Shown: positions 44,121 through 57,518, counted from the first letter of the stretch. The stretch is 64,000 nucleotides of DNA from Otatea glauca (GCA_036346275.1 CM070727.1:8237760-8301759); one strand, 5' to 3'. Notes: generated by a model not told the origin, from the letters alone. Made by a program: numbers and translations.

Positions 44121-44315
44121 TCACCGACGGACCAGGCACAATCCCATAAAATGGATTTGTAATAGGTCTGATCTTAGAACAGGGAATTTGCATTTCGTCA
44201 AAGGTATGATAAAAAGCAAAGCCAGAGAACTACCTCCGTCAACTAAAACTCTTCCTACCTTACAATTACTAATGGTAGGAGAAACTACTAATGGAAGTTT
44301 TTGAGGAATTGACAT
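44121..44315 (-). pseudogene. Gypsy aspartic protease remnant
   Basis: It contains VGRVLVDGGSSLALLF, the D-G-G-S-S active site of Tat-type proteases, followed by a decayed C-terminal half. An overlapping minus-strand frame at 43819-44193 continues toward RT. Confidence 0.7.
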
Positions 44316-44399
44316 ACCTTTTGGACAGTCTTGTTTATTGAAGGTGGTGGAAATATCCGACCACTAGCAATATTCAAGCTTCCCTGCAGTTTCAATATT

Positions 44400-46482
44400 G
44401 TTAACCTCCCTCCAAGCAGTCTTGAACTGCCTCTTTGAAGCATACATGAACGATCATCCGAATATTACATTGACATGATTATCAGCCTTCTGATAACCCA
44501 TATCTTCATTACCATCTGCATCCTTATTGTTTTGCCCTTCTAGTAAGGCCAGCATAGGTCCTTTACTAGAGTAAAAGTCTTTCATGAGTCTTTGCCATGT
44601 GTGGCAATTTTGCAGGACATGCCCTGGTACTTTGTGTAATTGGCACCAGCGGCTATTTCCACTGGTTGCACCAGGATTTTTGGAAGTGGACTAGTCATCC
44701 TGCTGATCAGTTTTCTTCTTCCAAGGGGTCTTTCTCTTGGAGTATGCAGGTCATTCTGAAATGCATGCGACCTCTCTTTGAACGTTAATTTTATTCTTTT
44801 TCTTATTCTTTCCCTTATGGTCTTCGGACTTGGAGGTCTTTTTAGACTTTTTATCTTCTGACTCTGGTAAACCAGGTTGTGGTAGCGTGTGACCCTTGTC
44901 AACCATACGGTTTCACTCAATGGCCTCATACGCATCCGAATACCGGTTCGCCATACCGAATAACTCTGATATGGTTGAAGGTCGATGAATGTTGAGGTCT
45001 TCTGTAAACCATTTATAACGAATAGGATATTTGAACGCACGGATTACAAAATCATTAGATATATTTGGAATGGTATAGCAAGCTCTACAAACATGTTGAT
45101 GAATTGACGTAAATTTTCATCATAAGTTTGGTAAAGACGATGCAAATCGTCCTCTTTATTTGGTTTGGCACAATAACTTTTAAAATTATTTTAAATTGCA
45201 TGGGACAAGTTTTTCAAACTGAAAATAGAACCTTCTGGCTGATTGAACAGCCAAGTTCGTGCTGATTCTTTCAAAACAGTGGGGAGGTAGTTGTCCATTA
45301 CCTTTTCATCGCCACTAATGGCTTGGATGGCTGTCGTATAAACCTATACGAATTCTGATGGATTTTGAGTTCCATCAAAACTTTTCAGAGACCTTGGCTT
45401 GAATTTCTCGGGCCAAGCAACATCTTTAAGCCCAGGGGGAAAGCCTTTTATCCTGTATAAAGACCAGAATGTGATTGCATATTAGGAACGTAGTCTATAT
45501 ATTCAGGAGAATGATGTCATCGTTGACCACAAGTAGAGACTTCACCTGGGGTGAGGCGTTCAAAAACGCTTCTCTGACGTGGTTCAACCCTCTACTGGCG
45601 GTTAATGCTTGGTTGGTGTTGGCCAGACGAGGAGTGTTCCACACGGGAATCGGTTCAAGATCTTGTAGATAAAGACCTGATTTGCACTTCGTTTGCAGCT
45701 TCTTGTAAATCAGCAGTAAAGGATGTTATAATTGTTGTATTAAGTACATTTTCCACTTCCATCGGATGATTTAGAATTGCACTTCATAAAACGTGAATTC
45801 TTTCGATGGGGGTATCCTTCTGCAAATCGCTTGGAGCAAAATTTAAGTTTCTTACCGTCGCCCTCGGAGGTGGTGGTGTAATAGGAAGAGCATGCCGAGA
45901 TCATCCTCTAGAGACATTGGGTCTTCGTGAGGTGCATGGTTGACTGCTAAAGTGTAGGCATTTGCCCTCGTTTACATATTTTTGCTTTTCCGTCATGAGT
46001 TGCTTATATTCTTTTTGAGTGGCTTTATTGGCTCTTTCTTGTGTTTTACATTCTTCACGTACCGGTTGTTGTTCCTCTGTCTCACTGGTAACCGCATAAG
46101 TGCGAAACCCAGAACAGACAGAAGACGTTAGTGCCCCATCTTCATCCGAGGATGGGGTATAATCCAGACCTCGAAGACAATCCTCCGAGACTGAACTTTC
46201 CAAAATATTATTTTTGCTTTTTAGAGCATGTTCATTATCAATTTCCATGGGATTTACTCCATGGTCATCTACCCCAAACCAGCGGTAGGAGTGCCTTTTT
46301 CTTCCTCTTTGACCTTAGCTTGAATTTTTGCCAAATCCACTTCAGAAATATATTTGGAATAGAAATCACACTTACATTGTTCTTTCATTGGGTAGTCATC
46401 TGCATCGAGATCAGCATAATCGACAAGATCGAACCAATTTTCTTCATCCATTGTAGAGAATTTCTTTGCCTTGATCACCGGA
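44400..46482 (-). pseudogene. Gypsy gag remnant
   Basis: The N-terminal part (46502-46269) is acidic, with MDEENWFDLVDYADLDADD. A Glu/Lys-rich region follows (46248-45901). A capsid segment near 45360-45220 reads MDNYLPTVLKESARTWLFNQ, the Retrotrans_gag pattern. The C-terminal part (45040-44582) is basic. Frames are broken repeatedly. Confidence 0.65.
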
Positions 46483-46502
46483 GGCCCTCCTTCTAGCACC
46501 AA
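46483..46502 (-). promoter_or_regulatory. Primer-binding site of the Gypsy element
   Basis: TTGGTGCTAGAAGGAGGGCC on the minus strand, seven bases inside the LTR end. Tat-type grass elements commonly have this TGGCGCTAGAAGGAGGG-like site. Confidence 0.6.
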
Positions 46503-46509
46503 CTATAGA

Positions 46510-48028
46510 TGTTCACGATCTAGGGCCTCTTAATCGAGCTTATAAAAATATAATTATAGACCACTAGTAAACAAAATAATTGAAATGGTATATAGGGATT
46601 GCTTCTTTATTAGCCAAGCGGTCTAACAGAGTACAGAGATTTACATAATATGAGGATTATGATTACAATTGACTATCACAATTACTTATTCTAGTTGTGA
46701 ATGCTACTGTCGGCGTTTCGAGCACCGGCAAGTAAATTTGTAAGTCTAAGGGGCCACGCGTTCCCTCTCCCTGAATGGTTAGACTGTGAAGTCCAAGGTG
46801 TATACTGGTTCGGGCCGAATGTCCCTACTCCAGTTCGTGTGGTGGTATTGTATTGCCTTTGGTGCAGGCGGCTGCACAGCGTTTACAAGTGAGGGTCGAG
46901 AGTTTGAGCACAAGAGTGTTCGTCCGTTTGTTCGCCTGTTCGTTTTCCCTGCTCTCTCGCCAGGGCTCCTGCCCCCTTTATATAGTAGGAAGGGGCAGGT
47001 TACATCGAGAATCGGGAAGGGCGAGGTGACCTACGCCAAGAGCTTCAGTCCTTTGTTCTGGCGACTGGTCACCGCTCGCCTTGCCCACGCCGGGTCGGTA
47101 GTCCCATTGGGCAGGGCAGTTAGGTGTTTCGTTGGGAAACAGCGCACCTGCTTTCTGCGTGCCTGACGGGTGCTGACGCTGCGGCGTATGACGTTGGTGC
47201 TGCCTCGGGAGGGAGCGTTCCTTCGTACTGTGCGTGACTGGCCGATGGGACTGAAAGCTTGACTTCAGCAGCCACCATATTAACTTGGGAAAGAGCCCCC
47301 TGCTCCCGTGAGGTCACTTCGATTAACCCCGTTCGTGGGGCACGTGGCTGCCGGCCGGCGGAGGCTTTGACACGCGGCCTTTGACGGAGGTTGCCTTGGT
47401 TTGGTCGGAGTCGGGGGATCCCGACCCGCCGCGGGGGTCGGGAGCCCTACTTGGTCGGGGACGCTCGTCCTGATCGGTCGGGGAGGGGCGCCCTTCGTGG
47501 TCCCGCGGGTCCTTTGGTCAGTAATGGGCCCGGGGCAGCTTGTTAAGTCGGAGCTGGACTTGAGGCAGCCTGCTTGTCACCCTGGGCCGTTGGGGTACCC
47601 CGAGTATGAGTATTCGTCAGCTACCAACAGTATGAATCGGCTCCTTATTTATATCGGTTGAAGAGCTGACAGTTGATTTCTAAAAAGCGTCGTGAAACTG
47701 AGGGATGTTTTTCTACCAAACGTTATCTTCTCACCAAAGAGTGCCTTTTCCAAAGATAACTTTTAGGTAGTTGTGTGCATCTATCAGATAACTATCCGAG
47801 CGGAGATATGTGCAGGAATAACCGCTTGTTTCTGACTAGTTCTCTGGTCAAGATGGCTATTTCACTGGTAGGGGACGACCAGTGTGAAGCAATGCTATGG
47901 ACTACTTTGACTGGACTGGTCGGAGGCTTGACTATCTAAATAAGCGTAGGCTTCATTTTAAATTATAGACTTTTATAAATCTATTAATAGAGTATGATTT
48001 TTATCTATTGAAGACCCAAATACTCTCA
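46510..48028 (-). repeat. 5' LTR of the Gypsy element, interrupted
   Basis: In plus coordinates it starts TGTTCACGATCTAGGGCC and continues after the solo LTR from 47625 to about 48028. It is similar to the solo LTR at 57519-57966 (GGGATTGCTTCTT..., ACCAAAGAG...). The outer end is approximate. Confidence 0.55.
46708..47619 (+). mobile_element. Solo LTR, 912 bp, nested in the Gypsy LTR
   Basis: It starts TGTCGGCGTTTCGAGCACCGG, ends GAGTATTCGTCA, and is flanked by GCTAC at 46703-46707 and 47620-47624. CCTTTATATAGTAGG near 46975 is a TATA box in plus orientation. No internal genes. Confidence 0.85.
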
Positions 48029-48045
48029 ATGATCGTCGCTCGTGC

Positions 48046-49178
48046 ATGCGAGTGCTTCGACTTCCTCTGGTTTTCAGCAATGAAACATGGCCCTCCACGC
48101 CGTGTAAATTGCAGTTAAGACATTCTAGTCTAGCATCATATACATCCGTATCCCGGCAGAATTTTGATAATTTAAACATGCTTCTACAGCACAGCTAGTA
48201 CAACATTGTTATGACTAATTCTTCAGACGTACTAGTACTTGTCTCTGTTAATTTGTCTAGCATCATGCACGACGATGCCCTCACTGTGTTAGAAATTGGC
48301 CCGGTACATTACCTTTTAAAGTCAACTTCTAAAGTATAATCATCGTCACTCCTTAAATAATGTAACATATGGTATGGAGATGATATAGGTGGATTTTCAC
48401 TAAACACACACGCACGCACACTCACGCGTATTCGCATGAAAAATTGTGTGATTTGTGACTAGTGAAAAAGCGTGTCGTAGAGCGTCTCCTGGCACATTAT
48501 TTCATCTTTTATATTGCAGAATTATACAATTATCACTCTATTCATTCTGTTTAAATGTGATATGAACATCCGTTTGAATTCAGTTTAATTGACATAATAC
48601 TATCAGTTACTTGTGAATAAATAGACATAATATCGTCAGTTACTAGTGAATAAATAAACATAATGTTATTAGTTACTGGTGAGAACTGGCGCACGTCCAT
48701 ATAAAGACCTGGATATGTCCAGGCCAGAGAACACTGAATTCCTGCTCTGTTCTTCCTCCTTCTGTCTATGTTGCTGTACTGTGGTATTGAGTAGCTGAAC
48801 ATCGCCTGCCTTCCTCCTCGGTGTGTATCATGAAGGAGGGTGACCAGTATCTTCAAGCCATTACCACAGAGATCACCTGCACGGGATGGCAATAAGATTT
48901 CTAGGCAGCGCGACCACTCTGCTTCTTCCTCGATATCAACTACTTCCACAACCGTGTATGCGTTGTTTCACGTTCTTCGTCAATCCTAACTATAACTCGT
49001 TCGTCTGACCGATCAACTCTCCTATTTTTTAATTCTTGAGCATATTTAGAAGCACAATGTGTTGTCTGTTAATTTATAAATATTTAATCTTTTGTTATAT
49101 TAACCTTAAAATAAAATCTGAAATAAAAATATTACCCATATTTTCATCACATTATTCACACACGGTGTGCATTCATAC
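48046..49178. repeat. WAK-cluster duplicated upstream block, unit B (left part)
   Basis: It matches unit A from GAGTGCTTCGACTTCCTCTGG (7650) to TTCATACCG (7850). It continues at 54292-54666 after the hAT insertion; the right part includes ACTTGGCTGTGTGCC and GACCAGTGGTCGGTC as at 9150-9190. Confidence 0.7.
48287..49149. mobile_element. Probable solo LTR, 863 bp, inside upstream block B
   Basis: Unit A reads CTCACTGTTCACACACGG without a break. Here 863 bp separate CACTG from TTCACACACGG. The insert starts TGTTAGAAATTGG and ends TTTTCATCA (TG...CA), flanked by CACTG and a diverged CATTA. No retroelement genes. Confidence 0.6.
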
Positions 49179-52100
49179 TAGACTGTAACATCCCAAAATT
49201 TGCTAATTTTATTGTTATTTTTGCATTTTATGATTATCTGGAATTTATTGGATTTTTCTGGATTTATTTGAATTAATTTTAAATTAAGTATATTGGTATT
49301 TTTGTGAAAACTAATTATAATTATGCAAATTTAAAATAAATTTTTGCCAAAAATATTTTATTTAAGTTCAAAATATCTCAAAGTATTTTTGAGAATTTTC
49401 TTGGATTTTTCCTGATATTTCTGTTGCTTAAAACAAATTAAACTATTTTTCTAGAATTATTTCAAAAAGAAAATCGACAAAAGTGCAAAGAGAACAGTGT
49501 TGGGCCAGGGCCCAACACTGTGTGCTTGTGGCCACGCTGTGCGAGTCCGTTCGCGTTGGCTCGGCTGTTGATATTCGATCTTGCGGTTGGGATTTAAGTT
49601 GAGCTTTCCTATTTGAGCCAGTGTTGAAGGCCGTCGGATCGAGATCGTGTGGCTGTAGTTGTCGCGTACCGGTTCAGGTCTCCTCCAGATCTAGGCCGTT
49701 GCGGAAAGAGCGTGGGTGGTTAGGATCGTGCGCGTCAGGAGTTCTTCGTGGCCGTTGGATCGCCATCGATCGGCGCCGCGTCGTCGTCTCTGCGCAGGAC
49801 TTAGAGCCGTAGCCGCCGCGGAGTCCTTGTCCGAGTCGCCGTCGGAGAGGGGTAGCAGAGCTATAAAAGGGGGCACCCGGTTTGCCTTTGAACCCCAGAT
49901 CAAAGCCCTAAGTTATTTCCTCGAGACGCACCGCCGTTCGTCGTGAATTCGTGATCTCCGTTGAGCACCGCCGCAGTGTAGAAGCTGTCAATTCGCCGCC
50001 GTCAAGGTGTCGCAAGGCTCGAGATTAGTCGCATCCGCTCCGCCTTCGTCCAAGGCATCTCGGGCGCGCATTCGTTCTGCCAGAGCGCCGCCGGAGAAGG
50101 GATCCCGCGGGGAGGTCGTCGCCGCCGGAGAAAAGGACGTTGCCGCCGTCGAACCAGTGCCGGAGTTCAAGATCTAATCGCATCATGAGGTAGGCGAGGT
50201 GAGGAGCTCACCGTAGGTGGTCTCGCCGGTCGCCAGTGGTAACCCTAGGGCCATGCGCGTCACCGTCCGACGTGGTTTGATGCTTCGTTGACACGTGTCG
50301 CACACGAGGGCAGTTTCGTCGAGGTGGTAGCGTTGTGGCATGTTGCGTGGCATCGCGTGTGCGCTGCACTAGCGCCAAGTCAGCCAATGCGCGGGCCCGC
50401 ACGCCAGAGAGACGTGGTCACATGGACCGAGTCCACGATGGACCAGATCCAAACCGTGGACCGAGTCTGTGGACCGTGGCACGTGTCGTCGTCTGGCTGG
50501 CTCGGATCAGGGCTGACGTCAGCATGACACAGTAATATGGTTTTTCAGAATAAAAATATTTACGAAAAATTGGATTTTCTATTTTCTGTATTTCCTGAAT
50601 TAATTCAATCTTTGAAAGGCCATAACTTTTGCATTTTAACTCGGATTTGGGTGATTCAAATTTTTAGAAATTTGTAGAATTGAGATCTATTTAATGGTGA
50701 ATTGTATTTGATTTTTAGAGTTCATTTACTCTCTGATTTGGTATTTATTTATTTTTCTCCTTCGGTATACATAGACGTTGAATTGTGCGACGCTTCAGGG
50801 AAGGATCCGTCAACTCAAGATCAAGTTCCAGAGTAAGACTAGAACCTATCCCAAGGCAAGTTATGCTTTGATTATGTTGAACCCATGTTTATAAAATTGC
50901 TATATAGTTTTACTCTATTGTATAGTATTTCAAGTATACAATTGTTTCAAATTAAATTGGGATCTAGTTAATCTACCAATCGATCTATACCCTACCTTGT
51001 CATTTGTATGTCATGATCTACTGTCACCCTAGATTGGTTCACTAATAGTTGGTTAATACTAAAATCAACATGGGATGGTTAGACCGTGTTAGTTGCTTAG
51101 TCATGCCACGTCATCACATGTACTTGAATCATTGATAATTAATGTTGACTAATGAAATATGGAACAATGATGTGAACTTGTGTGTCATGTGAGATCACAC
51201 AATGACATTGAGTTGTAGTGGCGAGTCATGTCACGCAACGATGTTGAATTGTTGATGGCACGTGGTGTTTGGTAATCAACTGAGATGATAATCACTTAGA
51301 TTGGGGCAAGTGACAAGGGGCGCGTATGCCAAGGTGGGCCTAATGGGCAGAGGGTATGTGAAAATCTTGTTTCGATCATCCTAAGGACTTAACCTTATGA
51401 GTCTTTGACTTGAGTCAATCATGCAACCATATGTCTGGTATGGGACAACCTAGCTGATTAATTTGCAATGTCTTAGTTTGGTACTATCATTGGCAATGTG
51501 AGTTCCTGAGTTATGGAGTAATTCACAATGCGCAAGAGGGGGGCCCTGGTTGTGGTTTTCAGATCCACCAGTGTTGAAACCTTAGCGGGTAGTATCATGT
51601 TAAGGTAGTGCATTGTAAAGGCTTTGTTATAATCACTCGCCTTTGTGGTGTATGGTTGTATCGTGTGGGTAAAGTGCATAACCTCTACAGAGTGTAAAAC
51701 TATTCGGATAGCCATGCTCGTGGTATTGAGCAATGCTCGAGAATTACAGTTAAGGGTTAGCTTAATTAAATGGAAAACTTGGTTGGGATGACAGAATTGC
51801 CATGTGGAAGGTTGAACTTGACTTAGGGTTGGAAACTTGGTTTACTTGAGAAATGTTGGGAAACTTGGTTTACTTGAGAAATGTTGAATCTATCTATTAC
51901 TGTTATTTGTTTTACAGTCTTTACAATCTATTTATTGTATTTGTTAATAAATGTTGCTTATTGCAAAATAGCCATAATAGCCTTTTCCTTTGGAATAAGC
52001 CTTGCATATAGTTACATAGATTTGCATCTGTGCGCAACTTATTGAGTGCTTTAAGTACTCACCCTTGCCAAATAACAACAATCAACAGTTGAAGATCTAC

Positions 52101-54291
52101 ACCTATGTTGGAAGAGGAGTTCTAGGAGGACATAAGTCGTTAGGGTCCGAGTCTTGTCAGTTGCCTGTGGTGAACTGATGAGGCATCTACGTCTTCTACT
52201 TTCCGCTGCTTATTTCTTAGTTTATATTTCCAGTCTAGCCCTACATGGCTTAATAATGTAAGTTGGTTATAAGATCATACACTTAGTTATATCAATAAAT
52301 AAAGTATTATTATTATCGTTGAGTATGATGTGATATGTACCAATGTTAAGCTGTGTGCACTAGCGTTTGATCCTGGGACTAGTACGGTAAATACAGTGGG
52401 TTTGAATCAGTGGATTCGGGTCCTTACATAGACCTAGGCATTGGGCTCGGCATTTTTGGGCCAACCCGTGGCACGGCAGGCACGGCACGGGCTGAAGCAC
52501 GGTACAACACTCATGTGCACTGATCAGGCCGGCACAACATGAATGATAGGGTCGTGCTAAGCCTCGTGATCGGGCACGATGGGCTACACGACACGATACA
52601 CCTGTATGGGTCATGCTTGGGTCAGCATGGTTCGAAATAGGTCTAATAGGTTCGAAGCAAGCACGACACGAGGCAAGACGCTTTGCTATGACATTGCATC
52701 ACGTTGTGGATCACCATATAGTCGGCGCCTTTTGTGGTCATCGTATGTGGAGAAAAGGGAGACAACGGAGATGTTAAAAGATGAAGAATGGCGACTAGAG
52801 AGTACATACTCTTTGACACCGAGCACGTGCACCGAGCTACTCTGTACTAGGATACTCATACTGGGTGTAAGGTTTTTAACGAGACAGTAACTCTGTACCT
52901 ATTCAAGAATGGATAAACTTTAGTTCTTTTTTCTCTAATATTTGTGTCCACTACCTCAGCTTTGTGCGTCTCTGGCTCCTTTCCTCTCGTTGCAATAGTG
53001 CAAATAGACCGGATCTACACTGGCATGGCACGGACCTGATATGACAAATGGACCGTGCCTGAGCTCATCGAAGACGAGCCAGACTAATACGGCACGACAT
53101 GGTCAGGGTTAACAAAATCGGTATGGAAAAAATCGCACGAAATTCGAAATTCAAAAATCGGAAATATCAAGCCGAAAATTAGTCAAAAATCGTAGAGTTT
53201 CAAAATCAAAATTTTTTAAAAGAATAAAAAAATCGATAGTTTTCAGGAAAAATCGACGCACTAGTTGATTTTTTTTGTAGTCGATTTTTTGAGCGATTTT
53301 CAACGATTTTTGGCTGGTTTACATCGGACAAATTTTTTCGAATTTCGAATTTTTTATTTTTTTTTGAATTAGACCGGTTTGCCAAATAGTTTTAAAAGCC
53401 GAACCGCGCTGATATGATCGAAAATCACGAAAATAAAGCGATTTTCGTCGATTTTATGAACAGCGGTAATGACACTGTTTAGGCACATAACCCATCGCAC
53501 CCGTACCGTGTGGGCCTTGCACTAAACGACGTCAATCTCTAGTTCATACTTAAAGGTGGTCACTTGGGCCGGGCTCTTTTGGGTTGGCCCGAAGCACGAC
53601 GTTATGGCCCAGCACGAAGCCCGACCCGGCACAAAGTGGGCCGTGCCGGGCCGGCACGACACTGTAGCACGGGCCGTGCCTAGCCCGGCACGACACTGTA
53701 GAATGGGCCGTACTAGACCCGATGATCCAGGGTATGAGGAAGAAGTTTAGCATAAAGGTCACTGACTTACAGAGCATGACCGCCATGAATGCATCCAGTA
53801 GCATTAACGCCACCCCTATCGTCGACACCTGAGAGAGACGGACAAAACATGAGAGAGAGCTGCTTCTCACTCATCTCTCTCAATCTCTCACCAGTATCTC
53901 TCAATCTCCCTCTAAATCTCTCTCGTTTGTCTCGTCCACTCTCTTTCTCGCCCATTGCCCCCTCTCTCTCCCGTGTTGAGCACATCCCCCTTGCTCTATG
54001 TAACTGTTCAGGAATAAATAAATTTTAGTTCTTTTCTCATAATATTTGCATTCACCGCCTCAATTTTATACGTCTCCGGCTCATTTCCTCTCTTTACAAT
54101 AGTGCAAATGGGTCGAGCTTGGGCCGGTACGGCACGAAGCGCAAATAGGCTATGCCTGGGCCCGCCGAAGGCGAGCCGGGCCGGCACGGCACGGCACGAC
54201 GGGCTGTCGCGGTTCGGCACGGTTCAAACACGAAGCACGATGGGCCTATGCCAGACCGGTCCGGCACGGCACGACGCCCACCTCTATTCAT
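49179..54291. mobile_element. Two adjacent hAT elements of one family, the first split by a solo LTR
   Basis: Left end TAGACCTAGGCATTGGGC (49179-49183 and 52429 on), right end GCCCACCTCT (54291), flanked by ATTCATAC on both sides. A second terminus-like AAGGTGGTCACTTGGGCC lies at 53552 after another TTCATACT. Both halves hold the same internal motif (TTTAGTTCTTTT, then CAATAGTGCAAAT at 52920-53010 and 54020-54110) and are full of GGCACGGCACG words. An Ac-like AT-rich piece with AAAATCG words sits at 53110-53470. No transposase. Confidence 0.6.
49184..52428 (+). mobile_element. Solo LTR, 3.2 kb, Gypsy-type
   Basis: It starts TGTAACATCCCAAAATTTG, ends GGGTCCTTACA, and is flanked by TAGAC (49179-49183 and 52429-52433). 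TATA box CTATAAAAGGGGG is near 49861. A GC-rich stretch (49500-50520) gives several open frames on both strands but no recognisable protein. Shared blocks with the 5.4 kb solo LTR (AGTACTCACCCTTGC, CTTGTCAGTTGCCTG, TGGGACTAGTAC) show they are related families. Confidence 0.85.
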
Positions 54292-54666
54292 ACCGATAGG
54301 ATCGAGGCTGGGAGTGCATGCTAGACCGCAGGTTACCTACGTGACGGGATTTGGTCTTGGGTCTTGCAAAGCTAAGAGCGAGATAACGAAAGACTTTTTC
54401 CTCACAAAAAAGAAAAAGAAAAGTAAAACTTGGACCTGTATTTATTCAGACTTTTAGTAGCGTTGTTGTGAAAGACTCGGCGTTTCCAAGTCTTTCTACG
54501 ACTTGGCTGTGTGCCAACTGACCAGTGGTCGGTCTTCTACGACACCTCTGTCTGTTGATCTATTCCCACGTGCGACGTCGTAGGAAATTTTTCTCTCTAG
54601 ATGAAGTCGTCAAACCATTCCAAAACTAATCAATAAGCACAATGAAAGACAGCTATGGGTGTAGTT

Positions 54667-56013
54667 AGGGGTGTAATAGGGCTATGATTCAGTTGAATAT
54701 CATTTTTTTATATCTTAAACTATATTTTTTGACTCGAAATCAGATACGAATAGTGCCAAATACGAATATGACGTAAATAATATTGGTCACAGAGTCGAAG
54801 CAAATACAGAGCGAAATCGATATGGTATCAGATATTTTTTGTCCGATATCGCGCAAAAATATATAGATACTACATAAAGCACACATATAGCAATATTAGG
54901 TACACATAGGAGAGCGCTTTTAATCTCACCTGCACGGTCAAAAGAGAAGATGAGGCCAATAAAGCAAGCGAAGACAGTGCGCAAGGGATGCCATAAATTG
55001 TCACTGACATGCCGGTCTACAACACTGATGCCCACATGTCAGTCACACTTCCCTTTCCCCTGTCTGGTCTCGAGCACCACCCCGAACACCGTCGAGCCAT
55101 GAGGTTGGTGGGCTCCACTGTCACACTCCTTTCCTACCTCACCTAGCGAAGCCACCTCCCCTTCCAAGTTTCAATCCCTTCCGTAACTCCTCCACTGCTC
55201 CCTACTAATCCTGCATCAGCACTGCGCCGCCTCCGACCATTGCAGCTCCACCGCCTCCTGCCACCTGGCTACCCTGCCTCTAGTCACCCCGGTTGCGCCA
55301 CCCCCAGCCAACCCCGCTCCCTCCCTTGCCACGCCCGCCAACCCACCCCCGCCACTCCCTCCGCATCCCCTCCTGCGCCATCATCCACCCCAGCAATCCC
55401 ATCCGCACCGTCGCCCTCCTCCTAGGGACTTCCGCCACCCTGTCGCTGTTCTCAGACACGCCCTCCCCATTATCATTAGGCGGGAGGTTGCTGCCGTTGT
55501 AAGGGGGTTGGGGGAGGTCACCGTCCACACCGAGCCACCATCCCTGAAGTCACCATCACATTCAATGAGGGGCGGTGGCTCACCGCGTGGGGGATGCTCA
55601 CGCCGGGAGGTGGAAGGATCGTGGAGGTGGCGGCCGAGGAGAAGGTCGCAATCGCAGTCGCAAACACTAGGAAGCAGCACGCGACTGGGGCCTCGAAGGG
55701 GCGGGTGGTGGTGGTGGTACGGTGGCATGGGGTGGGGTTGGTCGTCGGGCGGAGGAGGGAGAATGAGGATATCATGTCCGGCTGGGAGGAGGGAGATGGA
55801 CGTTGCTGGGTTGTCGTGTTGGGAGATTTCGGATATCCGGTAAGATTATTTTTGGAAATATCTGACAATATTCTCGGTCACGAATCCAACGCCGAATCCG
55901 AATCTAAATATCTAAAACTGAATCCAAATTTGAAAAATATTAGACCTGACTAGCCGAATCTAATCTGAATATATCCGGTCGGTTGGCATATATCGGATCC
56001 GATTGTATTCCTA
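54667..56013. mobile_element. hAT element B, 1347 bp, with GC-rich cargo
   Basis: It starts AGGGGTGTAATAGG, ends CCGATTGTATTCCTA, and is flanked by GTGTAGTT (54659-54666) and GAGTAGTT (56014-56021), the same flanks as hAT A. It carries the same cargo (55070-55800) as 15150-15890 and lacks the 5.4 kb solo LTR. No transposase. Confidence 0.8.
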
Positions 56014-56495
56014 GAGTAGTTGTGTCCTTTGCTTCGATGGATTACTTCTCTACCACAAGTGGGAGCCAGAAAAAATGCTAATAATTCATGCACAACATGT
56101 CAACTAGCCAACCGAATCCAAACGGATGTCATGCATGCTAGCTCAGGTTTCAGCCCCAAAGTGGTCTCAAAAGATAAAATAAAACTTAGGTGTACACCAA
56201 CCAACAGCATTTTTCAGAGGATCACCGATCAACAGCTAGCTGCAAAAGAATTAGACTAATTCCAAGTAATTTGTTAAGTATAATTTGTTAAAACTGTACT
56301 TAGTCAAGTACGTTTGGCATTCCAATGATCTATGTAATCAACCCAGAACAAACCAGCTTTTCAAATTGTGAGAGGGAACCGGGCAGTGCCTGTTTTGGCA
56401 TTATTGTCACAGGTCAATCAGTTCGATAATGTCATCCACGGCTCCACATAACATTGCACAGTGATTTACAAGAAAGAACTGTACCGCGGCTCGAT

Positions 56496-56506
56496 CTATT
56501 TATAAC
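56496..56506 (+). promoter_or_regulatory. TATA box of WAK copy B
   Basis: CTATTTATAAC, 128 bp upstream of ATG 56634, in 600 bp of promoter shared with copy A. Confidence 0.6.
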
Positions 56507-56633
56507 ATCAAGCTTACAGTATTGTCACTCTTAAGAACTCAGAACACCACCGGTCCACCACCATGCACACCGTGTGCTGCACACAGCGGCCACCCACCAG
56601 CCTTGTGAGTTGTGACAGAACCAACAAGCTGTG

Positions 56634-57065
56634 ATGGAGTATTCTAGTAGGCTTCTTGTTTCCGTCCGTCTTTTGTTCTTCCTTTCGGCCGGCGTCTGGG
56701 TGCTAGCTGCCGCGGCCGACTTCCCGGCGGTACGCCCAGGCTGCCAGCCGACGTGCGGCGCCGTCGACATCCCGTACCCGTTCGGCATCGGCGATGAGTG
56801 CGCGATCCATCCTGGTTTCGGCATCGACTGCAAGGATGTCAACGGCACGAAAACGCCTTTCAGCGGGGATTTCCCGGTGACGAAATTCTCCGTGCCCGAA
56901 GCCAAAGCATGGATGTTGATGGACATCGCCTGGCAGTGCTACGACCCGGCGGAGGGCCGGATTGTTGGCCAGAACTACACCAACACAATCTTCACTCTCT
57001 CGAACAAGGATAACAAAATTTTCGTCATCGGGTGCAACACGCTCGCCTATATGACGAGTGATTCT
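56634..57065 (+). CDS. WAK B exon 1: signal peptide and galacturonan-binding domain
   Basis: MEYSSRLLVSVRLLFFLSAG is the signal peptide; CQPTCGAVDIPYPFGIG is the GUB_WAK_bind core. The middle part differs from copy A (AWQCYDPAEGRIVGQNYTN). The donor is TCT|GTAAGT, a stronger site than in copy A. Confidence 0.85.
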
Positions 57066-57518
57066 GTAAGTACTTTCGCGTCTTTTTACCCTTTTCTCTT
57101 TGAAGGAAAACCATCTTTTTATCGTTTGAAATTACACATCTCTATTCTCTACACAAGCTCAACTTATCAACTATAATAATATGAGCTCTAACAGCTTTGG
57201 ATTGCCAACTGTGGCTTCTGCCTAGTTGTTGATTTGCAAGGGGTAACATAGAGAGAAAATTTTGTAAATTTGAGTAATTTAGTCATTGTTCTTTAACCCT
57301 ATATATTTGACTTAATCCTCGTCCTTTCGGCCGCCGCCGTCTTTGTGAAAAGGTTGATGGCCAGCTCAGCCTAGAATAGAGAACTATGTACGTAATCTAT
57401 GTTAAATTACTTAGTCCAATAGTAAGTTACTCGGTCTGATTCATTGCTGCCACCATTCGGGAAAACTTTGAAATACCTAATTACCTCTAGCAGACTCGGC
57501 TTGCTTCAATGTCTATAG

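Larger units (their letters stand above)
37980..48028 (-). mobile_element. Ty3/Gypsy LTR retrotransposon, Tat/Ogre-type, 3' end truncated
   Basis: On the minus strand: LTR (about 48028-46510), primer site, gag, protease (DGGSS), RT (YVDD), RNase H, integrase. RT before integrase defines Gypsy. Downstream of pol, on the opposite strand, lies another ORF region (38130-40161), a hallmark of the Tat/Ogre group. All coding parts have stops and frameshifts. The 3' LTR is missing at the left end. A solo LTR (46708-47619) sits inside the 5' LTR. Confidence 0.8.

Noticed and set aside
53820..54000. CT-rich stretch with frames on both strands
   Set aside because: Simple CTCTCTCAAT-type repeat inside the hAT element.
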